Source: Candidatus Cybelea septentrionalis (GTDB lineage Bacteria > Vulcanimicrobiota > Vulcanimicrobiia > Vulcanimicrobiales > Vulcanimicrobiaceae). Taken from it: DNA of 64,000 bases. The stretch's first letter is position 1. The number at the start of each line of letters is the position of its first letter. Under the pieces are notes generated by a model, which made no database searches, was not told the origin of the DNA, and saw only the letters and a program-made list of their open reading frames with translations. Shown here piece after piece: positions 17,083 to 25,358 of the stretch. The DNA is taken from the NCBI GenBank assembly GCA_003158175.1, contig PMHJ01000023.1, forward strand, positions 1-64,000, given 5' to 3'. The position numbers and the translations under genes are program-made.

Positions 17083-18279
17083 TTAATGGAGCCGGGGTGC
17101 CGGGTCAACCGGTTTCCCTGCAATTCGGACTTCGAAATGAAGATGGGGGCCGGTCGATTGCCCAGTGGAGCCAACGGCCCCGATGGCCTGCCCGCGCTGC
17201 ACCGACTGCCCCGTCGAGACGTAAATGGCCGAGAGATGTCCGTAGCCGGTTGAATAGCCCCCGCCATGATCGATCAGAATGTAGTTTCCGTAACCGCCGT
17301 ACCACTGGGCCATGATCACGGTGCCGCCGGCCGCCGCCGTCACGGTCGTCCCGCTCGGCGCGGCGATGTCGAGCCCTTGATGGAACTCCGGCGCACCGCC
17401 AAATGGATTGGAACGCCAGCCGAACGGCGATGTAATCGTCCCGGTGACCGGCCACGAAAACATGCCGGCGGCACCCGAATGGTCGCCGCCTCCGGCTATT
17501 CCGGCCGCTCGTTGCTGCGACTCGAGCTCGCGCTCGCGCTCCAGAATCAGCCCCTCGAGCGAAGCCTCTTCAGCCGCCGAAAGGTCTTCCATCTCTGCGA
17601 CTTGCGTGGCGACGCTGCGGCGGCGCACTCCGGCGAGGGTCACCAGGTTTCGGCGCTCGTCTGCAAGCGATCCCAGCTGACTGCGGGCCTCGTCTTGGGC
17701 CTGCTCTTCTTGCTGTAGTTGCAAGCGTGTTCCCTCGAGCTCGGCTTCAACCGTCGCCACGCGAGCCTCCGCCGCTTTACGAGCGCGCACTGCCCGCTGA
17801 TTTGCGGCGATGAGCAGGCGCAAATCTTCCCACCGCTCGACGAATTCGCTGAAGGAGCGCGCCGCAATCAGTGCGTCGACGTAGCTGAGGTCACCGTATT
17901 CGTAGATGTCGACCAGCCGGCGCTTGAGCATTTCGTCGTGCAGAAGCAAGGACCGGCGCGCAGCGTCGAGTTGAATCGCGTTCCAGGCGATGCGGCGCTG
18001 CGTCGATGCTTGCTGTGCCGCAAGAGAATCGATTCGCCCGTTTACTGCGCCGATGGCCGCGTTGGTTTGGCTCAGCTGTTGCTGCAGATCCTGGTAGTGC
18101 AGGGTCGCCTCGCCAAGCTCGACGCGTTTGGCGTGTAAGCGCATCTGCAGCTGCGCCGCCCGCGCACGTTGCGCGGCGATGCGCTGCTCGAGCGTCGGCC
18201 CGCTCGCCGACGCGCTAGCCGGCAGCAACGTTACAGCGAGAATCAAACAAACGGCGCGGTGAAGCGTGAGCCGCTTCAC
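17083..18279 (-). CDS. EnvC-like murein hydrolase activator (coiled coil plus M23/LytM domain)
   Basis: Periplasmic partner of FtsEX, 398 residues. It has a signal peptide (AVCLILAVTLLPASASA), then a long coiled coil (about residues 27-260, rich in Ala/Arg/Glu/Gln). The C-terminal LytM domain has FHQGLDIAAPSGT, YGHLS and GPHLHFEV, so the zinc-ligand pattern (H, D, HxH) looks intact. It may therefore cut peptidoglycan itself, unlike E. coli EnvC, which is degenerate. GTG at 18279 overlaps the ftsX stop by 3 bases, and FtsX-EnvC coupling is well known. Confidence 0.9.
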   Translation of the reverse strand: MKRLTLHRAVCLILAVTLLPASASASGPTLEQRIAAQRARAAQLQMRLHAKRVELGEATLHYQDLQQQLSQTNAAIGAVNGRIDSLAAQQASTQRRIAWNAIQLDAARRSLLLHDEMLKRRLVDIYEYGDLSYVDALIAARSFSEFVERWEDLRLLIAANQRAVRARKAAEARVATVEAELEGTRLQLQQEEQAQDEARSQLGSLADERRNLVTLAGVRRRSVATQVAEMEDLSAAEEASLEGLILERERELESQQRAAGIAGGGDHSGAAGMFSWPVTGTITSPFGWRSNPFGGAPEFHQGLDIAAPSGTTVTAAAGGTVIMAQWYGGYGNYILIDHGGGYSTGYGHLSAIYVSTGQSVQRGQAIGAVGSTGQSTGPHLHFEVRIAGKPVDPAPRLH

Positions 18280-19157
18280 GTCCGTAAGTAGCGTCCTACG
18301 GAGATCCACGATGCGAGAACGCCGATTGCGACTCCGGTCAATAGCAGTTGCGCGGCAAGAATCCGGGCGTCTACCGGCATCGCCCTGAGTTGAACCCACG
18401 GTAGCGCTTCGAGCAACCGAGGCCAGAGGGCGGCGCGCGCGCCGGCTAGCAATGCCAGGGCGACGAGCGCGCCGATCAGGCCGTCGAGCAAGCCTTCACA
18501 GATGAAAGGAAGACGGATGTAGGTATTGGCAGCGCCGACGAGCTGCATGATGGCGATTTCTCGGCGACGCGCGAAGACGGTCAGCCGAATCGTATTCGAG
18601 ATGATGATGCTCGCAACGCCGACGAACGCCAAAATCAGCCCGATGCCGACTCGGCGGAGCACGCCTCCGAGCGCAAGCAGTCGCTGGACGATCTTCTGTC
18701 CATAAACGACGTTATCGACGCCGGTCAAACGACGAACCGTCGCCGCAACCGAGTCGACCTGTTCGGGCTGCCGGACCTTGATTCGAAACTTGTCCGGCAG
18801 CGGATTCTCGGTCAGCAGTTCCGTGTCGATCGCGCCGCGGGTGCGTGTCCGAAGCTCGGCCAGCCCCTGCTTCTTGGGAACGAACTGGGCAGACGCGATC
18901 CGCGGATCTTTCGCAAGAAAATCTCCGATCGCTGCGGCTTGCGCCGGCGTTGCGTCGGAGCGTAGATAGGCCGAGATTTCGATCTGGTCGAGTAAGCGAT
19001 TTCCGGCGTCGGCAAGCGCCGCTCGCACGAAGAGAAAGAGTCCGAGCAGCACGATGGTGATAGCGACGGTGCCGATGGCGGTAAGCTGCATGCCGGTGTT
19101 GCGCGAAAAGTTGCGCAACACCTCACCCAGAAAGAACTTGACCTTGCCCGAGTCCAA
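18276..19157 (-). CDS. ftsX: Cell division protein FtsX (permease-like)
   Basis: Membrane half of the FtsEX complex, which passes ATP hydrolysis by FtsE to a periplasmic hydrolase activator. The N-terminal cytoplasmic lead-in FFLGEVLRNFSRN is typical. One membrane helix, a periplasmic domain (residues about 45-165) and three C-terminal helices follow. The start appears to be TTG at 19157, overlapping ftsE by 35 bases. No ATG exists before residue 24, and that later start would delete the conserved lead-in. The 293-residue length is normal. Confidence 0.93.
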   Translation of the reverse strand: MDSGKVKFFLGEVLRNFSRNTGMQLTAIGTVAITIVLLGLFLFVRAALADAGNRLLDQIEISAYLRSDATPAQAAAIGDFLAKDPRIASAQFVPKKQGLAELRTRTRGAIDTELLTENPLPDKFRIKVRQPEQVDSVAATVRRLTGVDNVVYGQKIVQRLLALGGVLRRVGIGLILAFVGVASIIISNTIRLTVFARRREIAIMQLVGAANTYIRLPFICEGLLDGLIGALVALALLAGARAALWPRLLEALPWVQLRAMPVDARILAAQLLLTGVAIGVLASWISVGRYLRT

Positions 19158-19833
19158 GATAATAGTACCCCCGCTCTTCGTCCGTAGTAATCCGGCCGTC
19201 TTCTAAGCGCACGACGCGCCGGCGCATCCGGTCGACGACGGCCTGATTGTGCGTGGCAACGACAACGGTCGTTCCTTTGAGATTGATGCGCTGCAGGAGT
19301 GCCGTGATCTCCGTGGTGTTCACGGGGTCCAAGTTTCCCGTCGGCTCGTCGCAGAGCAAGATCTTCGGATTATTGACCAGCGCTCGCGCGATCGCCGCGC
19401 GCTGCTGTTCGCCGCCCGAAAGCTCGTTGGGATACATGCGGCTTTTATGCGAAAGGCCGACGAGATCGAGAACGCGCGGTACTTGCCGCATGACGTCGCG
19501 CGTATGCGCCCCCGTGACCTGCATCGCGAAGGCCACGTTTTCCCAAACGGTCTTGTCGGTGAGGAGTTTGAAGTCTTGAAAGACGACGCCGAGATGGCGG
19601 CGCAGCGCGGGAACGCGGTTGCGGCGTAAACGGTCAACGCGAATGCCGTCCACGACGATTTCGCCGGCCGTCGAATTTGCCTCCCGGTAGAGCAATCGTA
19701 AGAGACTCGACTTACCGGTTCCGGAATGACCGACGAGGAAGACGAAGTCGCCCTTGCCGATCTCGAGGCTTACATTGTCCAGGGCGCGCACGCCATTGGG
19801 ATAGACGAGCGAAACACCGCGCAGAGAGATCAT
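19123..19833 (-). CDS. ftsE: Cell division ATP-binding protein FtsE
   Basis: ABC ATPase of 236 residues. Walker A is GHSGTGKSS, the Q-loop is VFQDFKLL, the ABC signature is ELSGGEQQR, Walker B is ILLCDEPTGNLD, and the switch histidine is in VVATHNQ. FtsE starts the minus-strand division operon: ftsE, ftsX, the EnvC-like gene and two S41 proteases. ATG at 19833 is 45 bases from the divergent acyl-CoA dehydrogenase start, so promoters for both must sit in that gap or overlap coding sequence. Confidence 0.95.
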   Translation of the reverse strand: MISLRGVSLVYPNGVRALDNVSLEIGKGDFVFLVGHSGTGKSSLLRLLYREANSTAGEIVVDGIRVDRLRRNRVPALRRHLGVVFQDFKLLTDKTVWENVAFAMQVTGAHTRDVMRQVPRVLDLVGLSHKSRMYPNELSGGEQQRAAIARALVNNPKILLCDEPTGNLDPVNTTEITALLQRINLKGTTVVVATHNQAVVDRMRRRVVRLEDGRITTDEERGYYYLGLGQGQVLSG

Positions 19834-19878
19834 CGCTGTGAGAGGAGTTTTTCGCAGAGTAGAGGCTATACCTTCGCC

Positions 19879-21027
19879 ATGGACTTCGATTTAACCGACG
19901 AGCAGAAGGCGATCCAGGGCCTAGCGCGCGAGTTCGCGCGTGACGAGGTACGGCCGCGCGCGGAAGAGATGGATCGCAACGAGCGCTTCCCGTACGAGTT
20001 GCTTGCGAAGATGGCCGAGCTCGGATTTATGGGGCTGCCGTTTCCGGAGGAGTATGGCGGAGCCGGCGGGGACACGGTGAGCTACGCGCTGGCCGTGATG
20101 GAGATTGCGCGCGCCGACGCATCGACGGCCATAACGATGGCGGCTCACGTTTCCCTGGGTGCGACGCCCTTCTATCTCTTCGGCACGGAAGCTCAGAAGC
20201 AGAAGTATCTCGTACCGCTCGCGCAAGGGAAAATGTTGTGGGGCTTTGGTCTCACCGAGCCCAGCGCGGGAAGCGATGCGGGCAACGTGCAGACTAAAGC
20301 GGAGCTGCGCGACGGGAAGTGGTTGATCAACGGCACGAAGGCCTTCATCACGAACGCGGGCACGGATATCAGCGGCGGCACGACGATTACGGCAGTGACC
20401 GGAAAGCGCCCCGATGGATCGCGCGAGATCTCGAACATCATCGTTCCGCAAGATACGCCGGGCTTCACGCGCAGCCGCAAATACCGCAAGATGGGTTGGC
20501 GCGCTTCGGACACGCGCGAGCTTTCCTTCGCCGATGCCCAGGTCCCCGAAGAGAACCTGCTCGGCCCGCGGGGCGAAGGTTTTCGGCAGTTCCTTTCGAT
20601 CCTGGACGGCGGCCGAATCTCCGTCGCGGCGCTTTCCATCGGCCTGTCGATGGGCGCCTACGACGAGGCGTTGGCCTACTCCAAGGAACGGCACGCTTTC
20701 GGGAAGCCGATCGCCAAGTTTCAGGCAATCTCGTTCAAGCTCGTCGACATGCTCACGCAGATCGAGCACGCCAAGCTGATGATGCTGCGCGCGGCGTGGG
20801 AGAAGGATCGAGGGCGCGATTATGTCGCCGCGGCCAGCTTTGCGAAGCTCTTCGCCGGAGAGCTGTCGCATCGCGTCGTGAACGAGGCGCTGCAAATCCA
20901 CGGCGGCTATGGTTTCATGGACGAATATCCGATCTCGCGCATGTATCGCGACCAGAAAATCAACGAAATCGGGGAAGGCACCAACGAAGTCCAGCGCCTG
21001 ATTCTGGCACGCTTGATGGGCCTGTAG
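19879..21027 (+). CDS. Acyl-CoA dehydrogenase
   Basis: FAD enzyme that introduces a double bond in acyl-CoA, 382 residues. It begins MDFDLTDEQKAIQGLAREFA, the standard helical N-domain. The FAD/substrate motif is GFGLTEPSAGSDAG, and the C-terminal domain has QIHGGYGFMDEYPISRMYRD. The probable catalytic Glu is in INEIGEGTNEVQR, as in short-chain and butyryl-CoA dehydrogenases. The ATG at 19879 is where homology begins. No beta-oxidation partners or ETF genes are adjacent, so the chain length and pathway (fatty acid or branched amino acid) are not decided. Confidence 0.92.
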   Translation: MDFDLTDEQKAIQGLAREFARDEVRPRAEEMDRNERFPYELLAKMAELGFMGLPFPEEYGGAGGDTVSYALAVMEIARADASTAITMAAHVSLGATPFYLFGTEAQKQKYLVPLAQGKMLWGFGLTEPSAGSDAGNVQTKAELRDGKWLINGTKAFITNAGTDISGGTTITAVTGKRPDGSREISNIIVPQDTPGFTRSRKYRKMGWRASDTRELSFADAQVPEENLLGPRGEGFRQFLSILDGGRISVAALSIGLSMGAYDEALAYSKERHAFGKPIAKFQAISFKLVDMLTQIEHAKLMMLRAAWEKDRGRDYVAAASFAKLFAGELSHRVVNEALQIHGGYGFMDEYPISRMYRDQKINEIGEGTNEVQRLILARLMGL

Positions 21028-21130
21028 CCGAGCTTCTCGCTCGCCGAATTTGCGATTTTCGGATAGCCGCCAAGGCAAGGTTGCGGTACGCTAGCCGGTA
21101 GCACAAAGAACAAGCAGAGGAGATAATTTC

Positions 21131-21811
21131 TTGAAACGTCTTGCTACTTCATTAATTTGCGGCTTCGCAATTGCAGCGCTGGCGATCGCCCCGGCGATGG
21201 CGGCCCCGCCCAATCTCACCGGAACTTGGGCCGTTCAGCAGACCGGTGCAAACGGCACCACGACAGGGACCATCACCGTAACCCAGTCGGGAATGGGGAT
21301 CGTCGGTATGAATGCCAAGACCGGAAACGGATACACCGGTTCGTTCGTCAACGACACGCAGATCAACGGAAAATGGCACGGTCCGGGCGGCGCCGGCTGG
21401 CTGACGATCTACGTCAGCCCCAATGGCCACAGTTTTAACGGCACCTGGGGCTACAACGGACGTCCTTCCAACGGGTCGTTCATCGGCAACAAGGTCCTGC
21501 CGCCGTCCCCGATTACCGCGGCCGGAAAGTGGACGCTGATCGGTGCCGGTAACGCCGGTGGTTTCATCGGCCCGATGACCTGCACGGAATCGGGCGTAAC
21601 GGTCGTGTGCCACGTCGGCGCTGTCATCGTTATTAACGGCAAGTTCCGGACGAAGGATAAGGTCAGAGCGAAGTGGGTTGCGCCGACCGGTTCGGGCTGG
21701 TTCTCGTTCTGGTTCAATGGCGACAACAATAGCTTCAACGCCGTTTGGGGAAAGGGCGCAGATACGACGCCCGCGGTGGGCCGCGTCGTCGGCCAGCGCG
21801 TTCTCCAGTAA
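21131..21811 (+). CDS. Secreted two-repeat protein of unknown function
   Basis: A 226-residue exported protein with a clear signal peptide ending APAMA. The mature part is two related halves of about 100 residues. Each contains NLTGTW or KWTLIG-like openings and a Gly/Trp/Asn-rich strand (GGAGWLTIYVSPNGHSFNGTWG and the matching GSGWFSFWFNGDNNSFNAVWG, cited by pattern). This suggests an all-beta repeat fold. The start is TTG at 21131 with AGGAGA 7 bases upstream. A strong terminator follows, so it is probably monocistronic. Confidence 0.7.
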   Translation: MKRLATSLICGFAIAALAIAPAMAAPPNLTGTWAVQQTGANGTTTGTITVTQSGMGIVGMNAKTGNGYTGSFVNDTQINGKWHGPGGAGWLTIYVSPNGHSFNGTWGYNGRPSNGSFIGNKVLPPSPITAAGKWTLIGAGNAGGFIGPMTCTESGVTVVCHVGAVIVINGKFRTKDKVRAKWVAPTGSGWFSFWFNGDNNSFNAVWGKGADTTPAVGRVVGQRVLQ

Positions 21812-21855
21812 ACGACGCAACGTGCCCGCGCGCCTTTGAGGGTGGTGCGCAGCTA

Positions 21856-21890
21856 AATCGGGCGGGCCGGCGGCTCGCCCGATTTTCTCT
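21856..21890 (+). terminator. Rho-independent terminator
   Basis: A perfect 9-bp GC-rich stem (21856-21864 with 21876-21884) with an 11-base loop is followed by T-rich sequence (TTTTCTCT). It lies 45 bases after the two-repeat protein gene and ends about 30 bases before the FGE gene. Confidence 0.8.
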
Positions 21891-21919
21891 CGGTGGTAAA
21901 ATGCGTCAGAGGGAAGCAT

Positions 21920-22870
21920 ATGACGATTGACGAGAGCGCGGCGAAGCAGGCAGCCGTAGAAGGAATGAAATGGATACCCTCCGGCAGTTTCCTAATGGGT
22001 TCGGAAAAGTTTTATCCCGAGGAAGCGCCGGTCCACGAAGTCGAGCTAGGCGGCTTCTGGGTCGACACTCATGCGGTAAGCAATCGAGAGTACTCACAGT
22101 TCGTCCGCAAGACTGGATATGTGACCGTTGCGGAACGGCCGCTCAACCCCGCCGATTACCCCGGCGCGCTGCCCGGTGAGCTCGTCCCGGGTGCCCTCGT
22201 TTTCCGGCAAACACGTGGACCAGTCGATCTTCGCGACTGGAGCCAATGGTGGGAATACGTTCATGGTGCCTGCTGGAAACATCCCGAGGGCCCAGGAAGC
22301 TCGCTCGAATCGCGGCCCGATCATCCGGTTGTCCACGTTGCGTTCGAGGACGCGCAAGCGTACGCGGCTTGGGCTGGAAAACGTTTGCCGACCGAAGCGG
22401 AATGGGAGTATGCGGCCCGCGGTGGGCTGCGCGGCGCAGACTTCACCTGGGGCGATGATATGGAGCCTAATGGGAAGCCGGCAGCAAACACGTGGCAAGG
22501 CCAGTTCCCGTGGCAGAATTTCGTCACCGATGGATACGCGCGTACCGCTCCCGTGGGGATGTTTGCGCCCAACGGCTACGGTCTCTACGACATGGCAGGC
22601 AATGTGTGGGAGTGGACGAGTGATTGGTACGCTGCGCGCCGCGACGCGCAAACCTCACCGTGTTGCGGCGGCCGCAGCCGCGCGAACGGTGTTGAAGAAA
22701 GCTACGATCCGGCGCAGCCCAAAATCCGCATACCGCGCAAGGTCGTCAAGGGTGGATCGTTCCTGTGTGCGCCAAACTATTGCTTACGATTTCGTCCCGC
22801 CGCGCGTTCGCCGCAAATGATCGATACGGGGATGGCGCATCTCGGCTTCCGCTGCATAAAAGACGCGTAA
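21920..22870 (+). CDS. Formylglycine-generating enzyme (sulfatase-modifying factor)
   Basis: Copper-dependent oxidase that converts the active-site Cys of sulfatases to formylglycine, 316 residues. The fold signature runs from MKWIPSGSFLMGSE and VSNREYSQFV through RLPTEAEWEYAARGG and MAGNVWEWTSDWY to KGGSFLCAPNYC and LGFRC. The two catalytic cysteines, C283 and C288, have the CxxxxC spacing of true FGEs, which separates it from other FGE-sulfatase-fold proteins. ATG at 21920 has GAGGGA 6 bases upstream. Its likely substrates are the two CTAGR sulfatases at 30189 and 35632. Confidence 0.92.
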   Translation: MTIDESAAKQAAVEGMKWIPSGSFLMGSEKFYPEEAPVHEVELGGFWVDTHAVSNREYSQFVRKTGYVTVAERPLNPADYPGALPGELVPGALVFRQTRGPVDLRDWSQWWEYVHGACWKHPEGPGSSLESRPDHPVVHVAFEDAQAYAAWAGKRLPTEAEWEYAARGGLRGADFTWGDDMEPNGKPAANTWQGQFPWQNFVTDGYARTAPVGMFAPNGYGLYDMAGNVWEWTSDWYAARRDAQTSPCCGGRSRANGVEESYDPAQPKIRIPRKVVKGGSFLCAPNYCLRFRPAARSPQMIDTGMAHLGFRCIKDA

Positions 22871-22882
22871 CGCCCGCATGCT

Positions 22883-23827
22883 CTAAGGATCGAAAGCGAA
22901 GAGCCGCCTCCAGTCGTTCTTCATGCTGATGACGGACCAGCCTTTGGCCGTTGCTTCGTCGAACGTCGCTTGCGAGAAAGGGCTGAGCTTCACATCCGGT
23001 AACCCTTGCGCCGGGCCGTACGCATACTCGCGCTCCGCGTCATCGTGCAGGACGAGCATCGTCAGAGTCGGGCCGTCATTCCCTTGCGTATACTCGAGCA
23101 TTTGCCGATCGCCGTCCGAGTTCCCGAAAGCCGCACGGGGGCGCCGTCCGAGAAACAAATAGATGTCTTCGGCCTTCGCGGCCACGTCGTCGAAGAAGAG
23201 CAGCGCGGGCTGCTTTACAAGCACGCCTCGGCCGTCCTCGGCATACGAATAACTCGTTTTCCCGGCCGAGCCGATGACGCGTTCGGGTGGAATATCGTAG
23301 ACGCTTTGTGCAAACGTTCGAACGAAGGCCTGCCCCCCTCCGGTTACGATGTATATTTTGAAGCCGTTGGTTCGCAGATATTGCATAACTTCGAGCATGG
23401 GTTGGTACACCAACTCGGTGTAGCGCCGATTCCATCGCGGGTCCTTGGCTTTCGCTACCCAGTCCGAGACGGAGGTGTGAAACTCACCAGTCTCCATGCC
23501 CGCATGCGTTGCCATGACGATCGTTTCCAAATCCTGCATCGTGAACTTTGCGATGGCTGCTTTGTCGCCGGCGAGCACGGATTTGAAGGGTTCCTCGTCC
23601 TTCCATTTCGGATTTGCCGTTGCGAGTGCGGCAATGCGAGCGAATGCAAAGGCGACTTGTGTAACCATCGGATGTTCGACCCAAAGCGTTCCGTCTTGGT
23701 CGAACGTCGCGACGCGCTCGTCCCCCGGTATGAAGTCGGGGCTGGCCGGATCGGTCGTGGCTCGTACGAACTTTTCGATCGCCGACTTCGCCGGTCCGTC
23801 GTTCCAAGATGGTAGTCGATCTGTCAT
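22883..23827 (-). CDS. HAD-superfamily phosphatase
   Basis: Phosphoserine phosphatase-like hydrolase of 314 residues. Motif I is FDQDGTLW with nucleophile D43 and acid D45. Motif II (YIVTGGG) and the acidic motif IV FGNSDGD are present. The helical cap (residues about 55-150) is consistent with a type C1 HAD. There is no signal peptide. It converges with the FGE gene, and an 18-base gap separates it from the membrane gene upstream on the same strand, so those two may be co-transcribed. The physiological substrate cannot be told from sequence. Confidence 0.82.
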   Translation of the reverse strand: MTDRLPSWNDGPAKSAIEKFVRATTDPASPDFIPGDERVATFDQDGTLWVEHPMVTQVAFAFARIAALATANPKWKDEEPFKSVLAGDKAAIAKFTMQDLETIVMATHAGMETGEFHTSVSDWVAKAKDPRWNRRYTELVYQPMLEVMQYLRTNGFKIYIVTGGGQAFVRTFAQSVYDIPPERVIGSAGKTSYSYAEDGRGVLVKQPALLFFDDVAAKAEDIYLFLGRRPRAAFGNSDGDRQMLEYTQGNDGPTLTMLVLHDDAEREYAYGPAQGLPDVKLSPFSQATFDEATAKGWSVISMKNDWRRLFAFDP

Positions 23828-23845
23828 GTAATTCGCTCTCGATTC

Positions 23846-24598
23846 TTATCGGCCCAGATGGGCTAACGCCTCGCGTAGCGGTGCGTCGGATATCTGCATG
23901 AATCCTTCGAACGGTGCGTACATTTCGAGCATGACAACAACCGCCCCCGAGACGGCAAGCGCGCAGAGCGCCAGCGCAACAATAGTCGTCGCGTTCCACG
24001 GCGCGAACAGACCAAAGCCGATGAACGTGATCGTAAACCAGAAGACTAGCAGGACCAGGAGTGGCACCGAGACAGACGTGTCAGCCTGCTCGTACATCAA
24101 CCAACGGATCTGCGCCAGGTTCATTACCAGTCCCATGGCTTCCGGTTTGAGCGTGTTCTGAAGCTCATTTTTGGGTGAGAGCCCTCCAACCTCATCCAAA
24201 AGAGCCTCTGCTCCGGTAACCGGTGTCAACTGAGGACCGCTGGAACTCTCCTGCGGCCAGATCGCAGCGAGCGCGCGTTGGACCGTTTGGCGTAATACGC
24301 GACGCGGAGCGCCGGCCTCCGGCCCGTAATGCGCCAGCACTCGGTCGAGCAAGACGACCTTGGAGGAAACGTCGTCTATTTCGCCGCGCTGGGCATTGTA
24401 TGAACTCGTTGCGGAGGCGACGAGCAAGCCGAGTACGAGCCCTGCCATGGTTCCGATGATGCCGAGACCAGTCTGGAGAAGGTGGCGAGAGTCTTCGCTC
24501 ATGTGATGCTCGGGCAACGCGACTCGAAGACGCATGCCGAACAGCGCCGCACCAAACAGGCACGCGAACGTGATCAAAGCTATTCCGATCGGATTCAT
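23846..24598 (-). CDS. DUF4239-type membrane protein
   Basis: A 250-residue protein with four predicted membrane segments in two pairs: one pair at the N-terminus (residues 3-22 and 45-65) and one near residues 178-220. A soluble segment of about 110 residues lies between. The pattern GIIGTMAGLVLGLLVASATSSYN after the first helix is typical of bestrophin-like DUF4239 proteins. The function is unknown. It is divergent from another small membrane protein 94 bases away. Confidence 0.7.
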   Translation of the reverse strand: MNPIGIALITFACLFGAALFGMRLRVALPEHHMSEDSRHLLQTGLGIIGTMAGLVLGLLVASATSSYNAQRGEIDDVSSKVVLLDRVLAHYGPEAGAPRRVLRQTVQRALAAIWPQESSSGPQLTPVTGAEALLDEVGGLSPKNELQNTLKPEAMGLVMNLAQIRWLMYEQADTSVSVPLLVLLVFWFTITFIGFGLFAPWNATTIVALALCALAVSGAVVVMLEMYAPFEGFMQISDAPLREALAHLGR

Positions 24599-24692
24599 TG
24601 TGAAGCGCTATCGTTTCCGGGGAATCGCAGATTCTCCCTGAAACGTATCGGCTCGAAGGCCGTAGCGGGAGCCGGCAGCGAAAACTCGGGCC

Positions 24693-25325
24693 ATGGCCAT
24701 CCGAAAAAAGGAGTCGAAATTCGATGTTTGGGTCGACTTCGCTTCGGTAGTTCTCATTTCGGCCGCTACCGTGCTGACGGCGTGGTGCGGTTACGAGGCC
24801 GCCCGATGGACCGCCCTCCAATCGAGGCAGTACAACGAATCTTCCGCCCAACGGGTGGCCGCTTCCGTGGATTCCGGCCGTTTCAACACCCTTGAAGTCA
24901 TCGACGTCGGCATGTTCATGCAGTACGTAGGTGCGATCGCAGCGGGACGAACCGGTGAAGCGGCGTTCATCTATCGGCGATTTCGGCCCGAGATGAAGGC
25001 CGCGGTGGACGCGTGGGTGGCGACGAAGCCGCTCACGAATGTGGCCGCGCCGTCCTCGCCGTTCGCGATGCCGCAATACAGCTTGCGTTCCGGCAAAGAT
25101 GCTGCGCAATTGAATGCACGCGCGGCGGCGAACTTCGAAAAGGCCACGGCTGCCAACGAACGCGGGGACGCATACGTTCGCCTGACCGTGATCTTTGCCG
25201 CGGTATCATTCCTTGCCGGCATCAGCACCAAGTTCCGATTCCCAAGCCATATCGTCATCGTGGTGGCGGGCTTTGGGGCATTGATTTTCGGCCTCATCCG
25301 CATGCTGGAGCTGCCCATTCGCTAA
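24693..25325 (+). CDS. Membrane protein, DUF4337-like
   Basis: A 210-residue protein with one N-terminal membrane segment (residues 12-32, FASVVLISAATVLTAWCGYEA) and two C-terminal ones. Between them is a helical region with the pattern ARAAANFEKATAANERGD. The layout resembles DUF4337 proteins, though the match is by eye. The gene is monocistronic between two divergent or convergent neighbours and ends at a strong hairpin. The function is unknown. Confidence 0.6.
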   Translation: MAIRKKESKFDVWVDFASVVLISAATVLTAWCGYEAARWTALQSRQYNESSAQRVAASVDSGRFNTLEVIDVGMFMQYVGAIAAGRTGEAAFIYRRFRPEMKAAVDAWVATKPLTNVAAPSSPFAMPQYSLRSGKDAAQLNARAAANFEKATAANERGDAYVRLTVIFAAVSFLAGISTKFRFPSHIVIVVAGFGALIFGLIRMLELPIR

Positions 25326-25335
25326 AACGAATCGC

Positions 25336-25358
25336 CTAGGAGCCTGTCGGGCTCCTAG
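25336..25358. terminator. Hairpin between convergent genes
   Basis: A perfect 9-bp stem (25336-25344 with 25350-25358) with a 5-base loop lies right after the plus-strand stop and over the stop codon of the minus-strand PQQ gene. It has no T tract. Its CTAGGAGCCT arm also occurs in the rodA start hairpin (10213-10222). Confidence 0.5.

Noticed and set aside
19921-21078. Open frame of 385 codons antisense to the acyl-CoA dehydrogenase
   Set aside because: It lies wholly under a gene with clear family motifs, and its composition is that of a shadow frame.
21028-21110. Terminator after the acyl-CoA dehydrogenase (CCGAA/TTCGG arms)
   Set aside because: The stem has only 5 bp with a long loop and no T tract.
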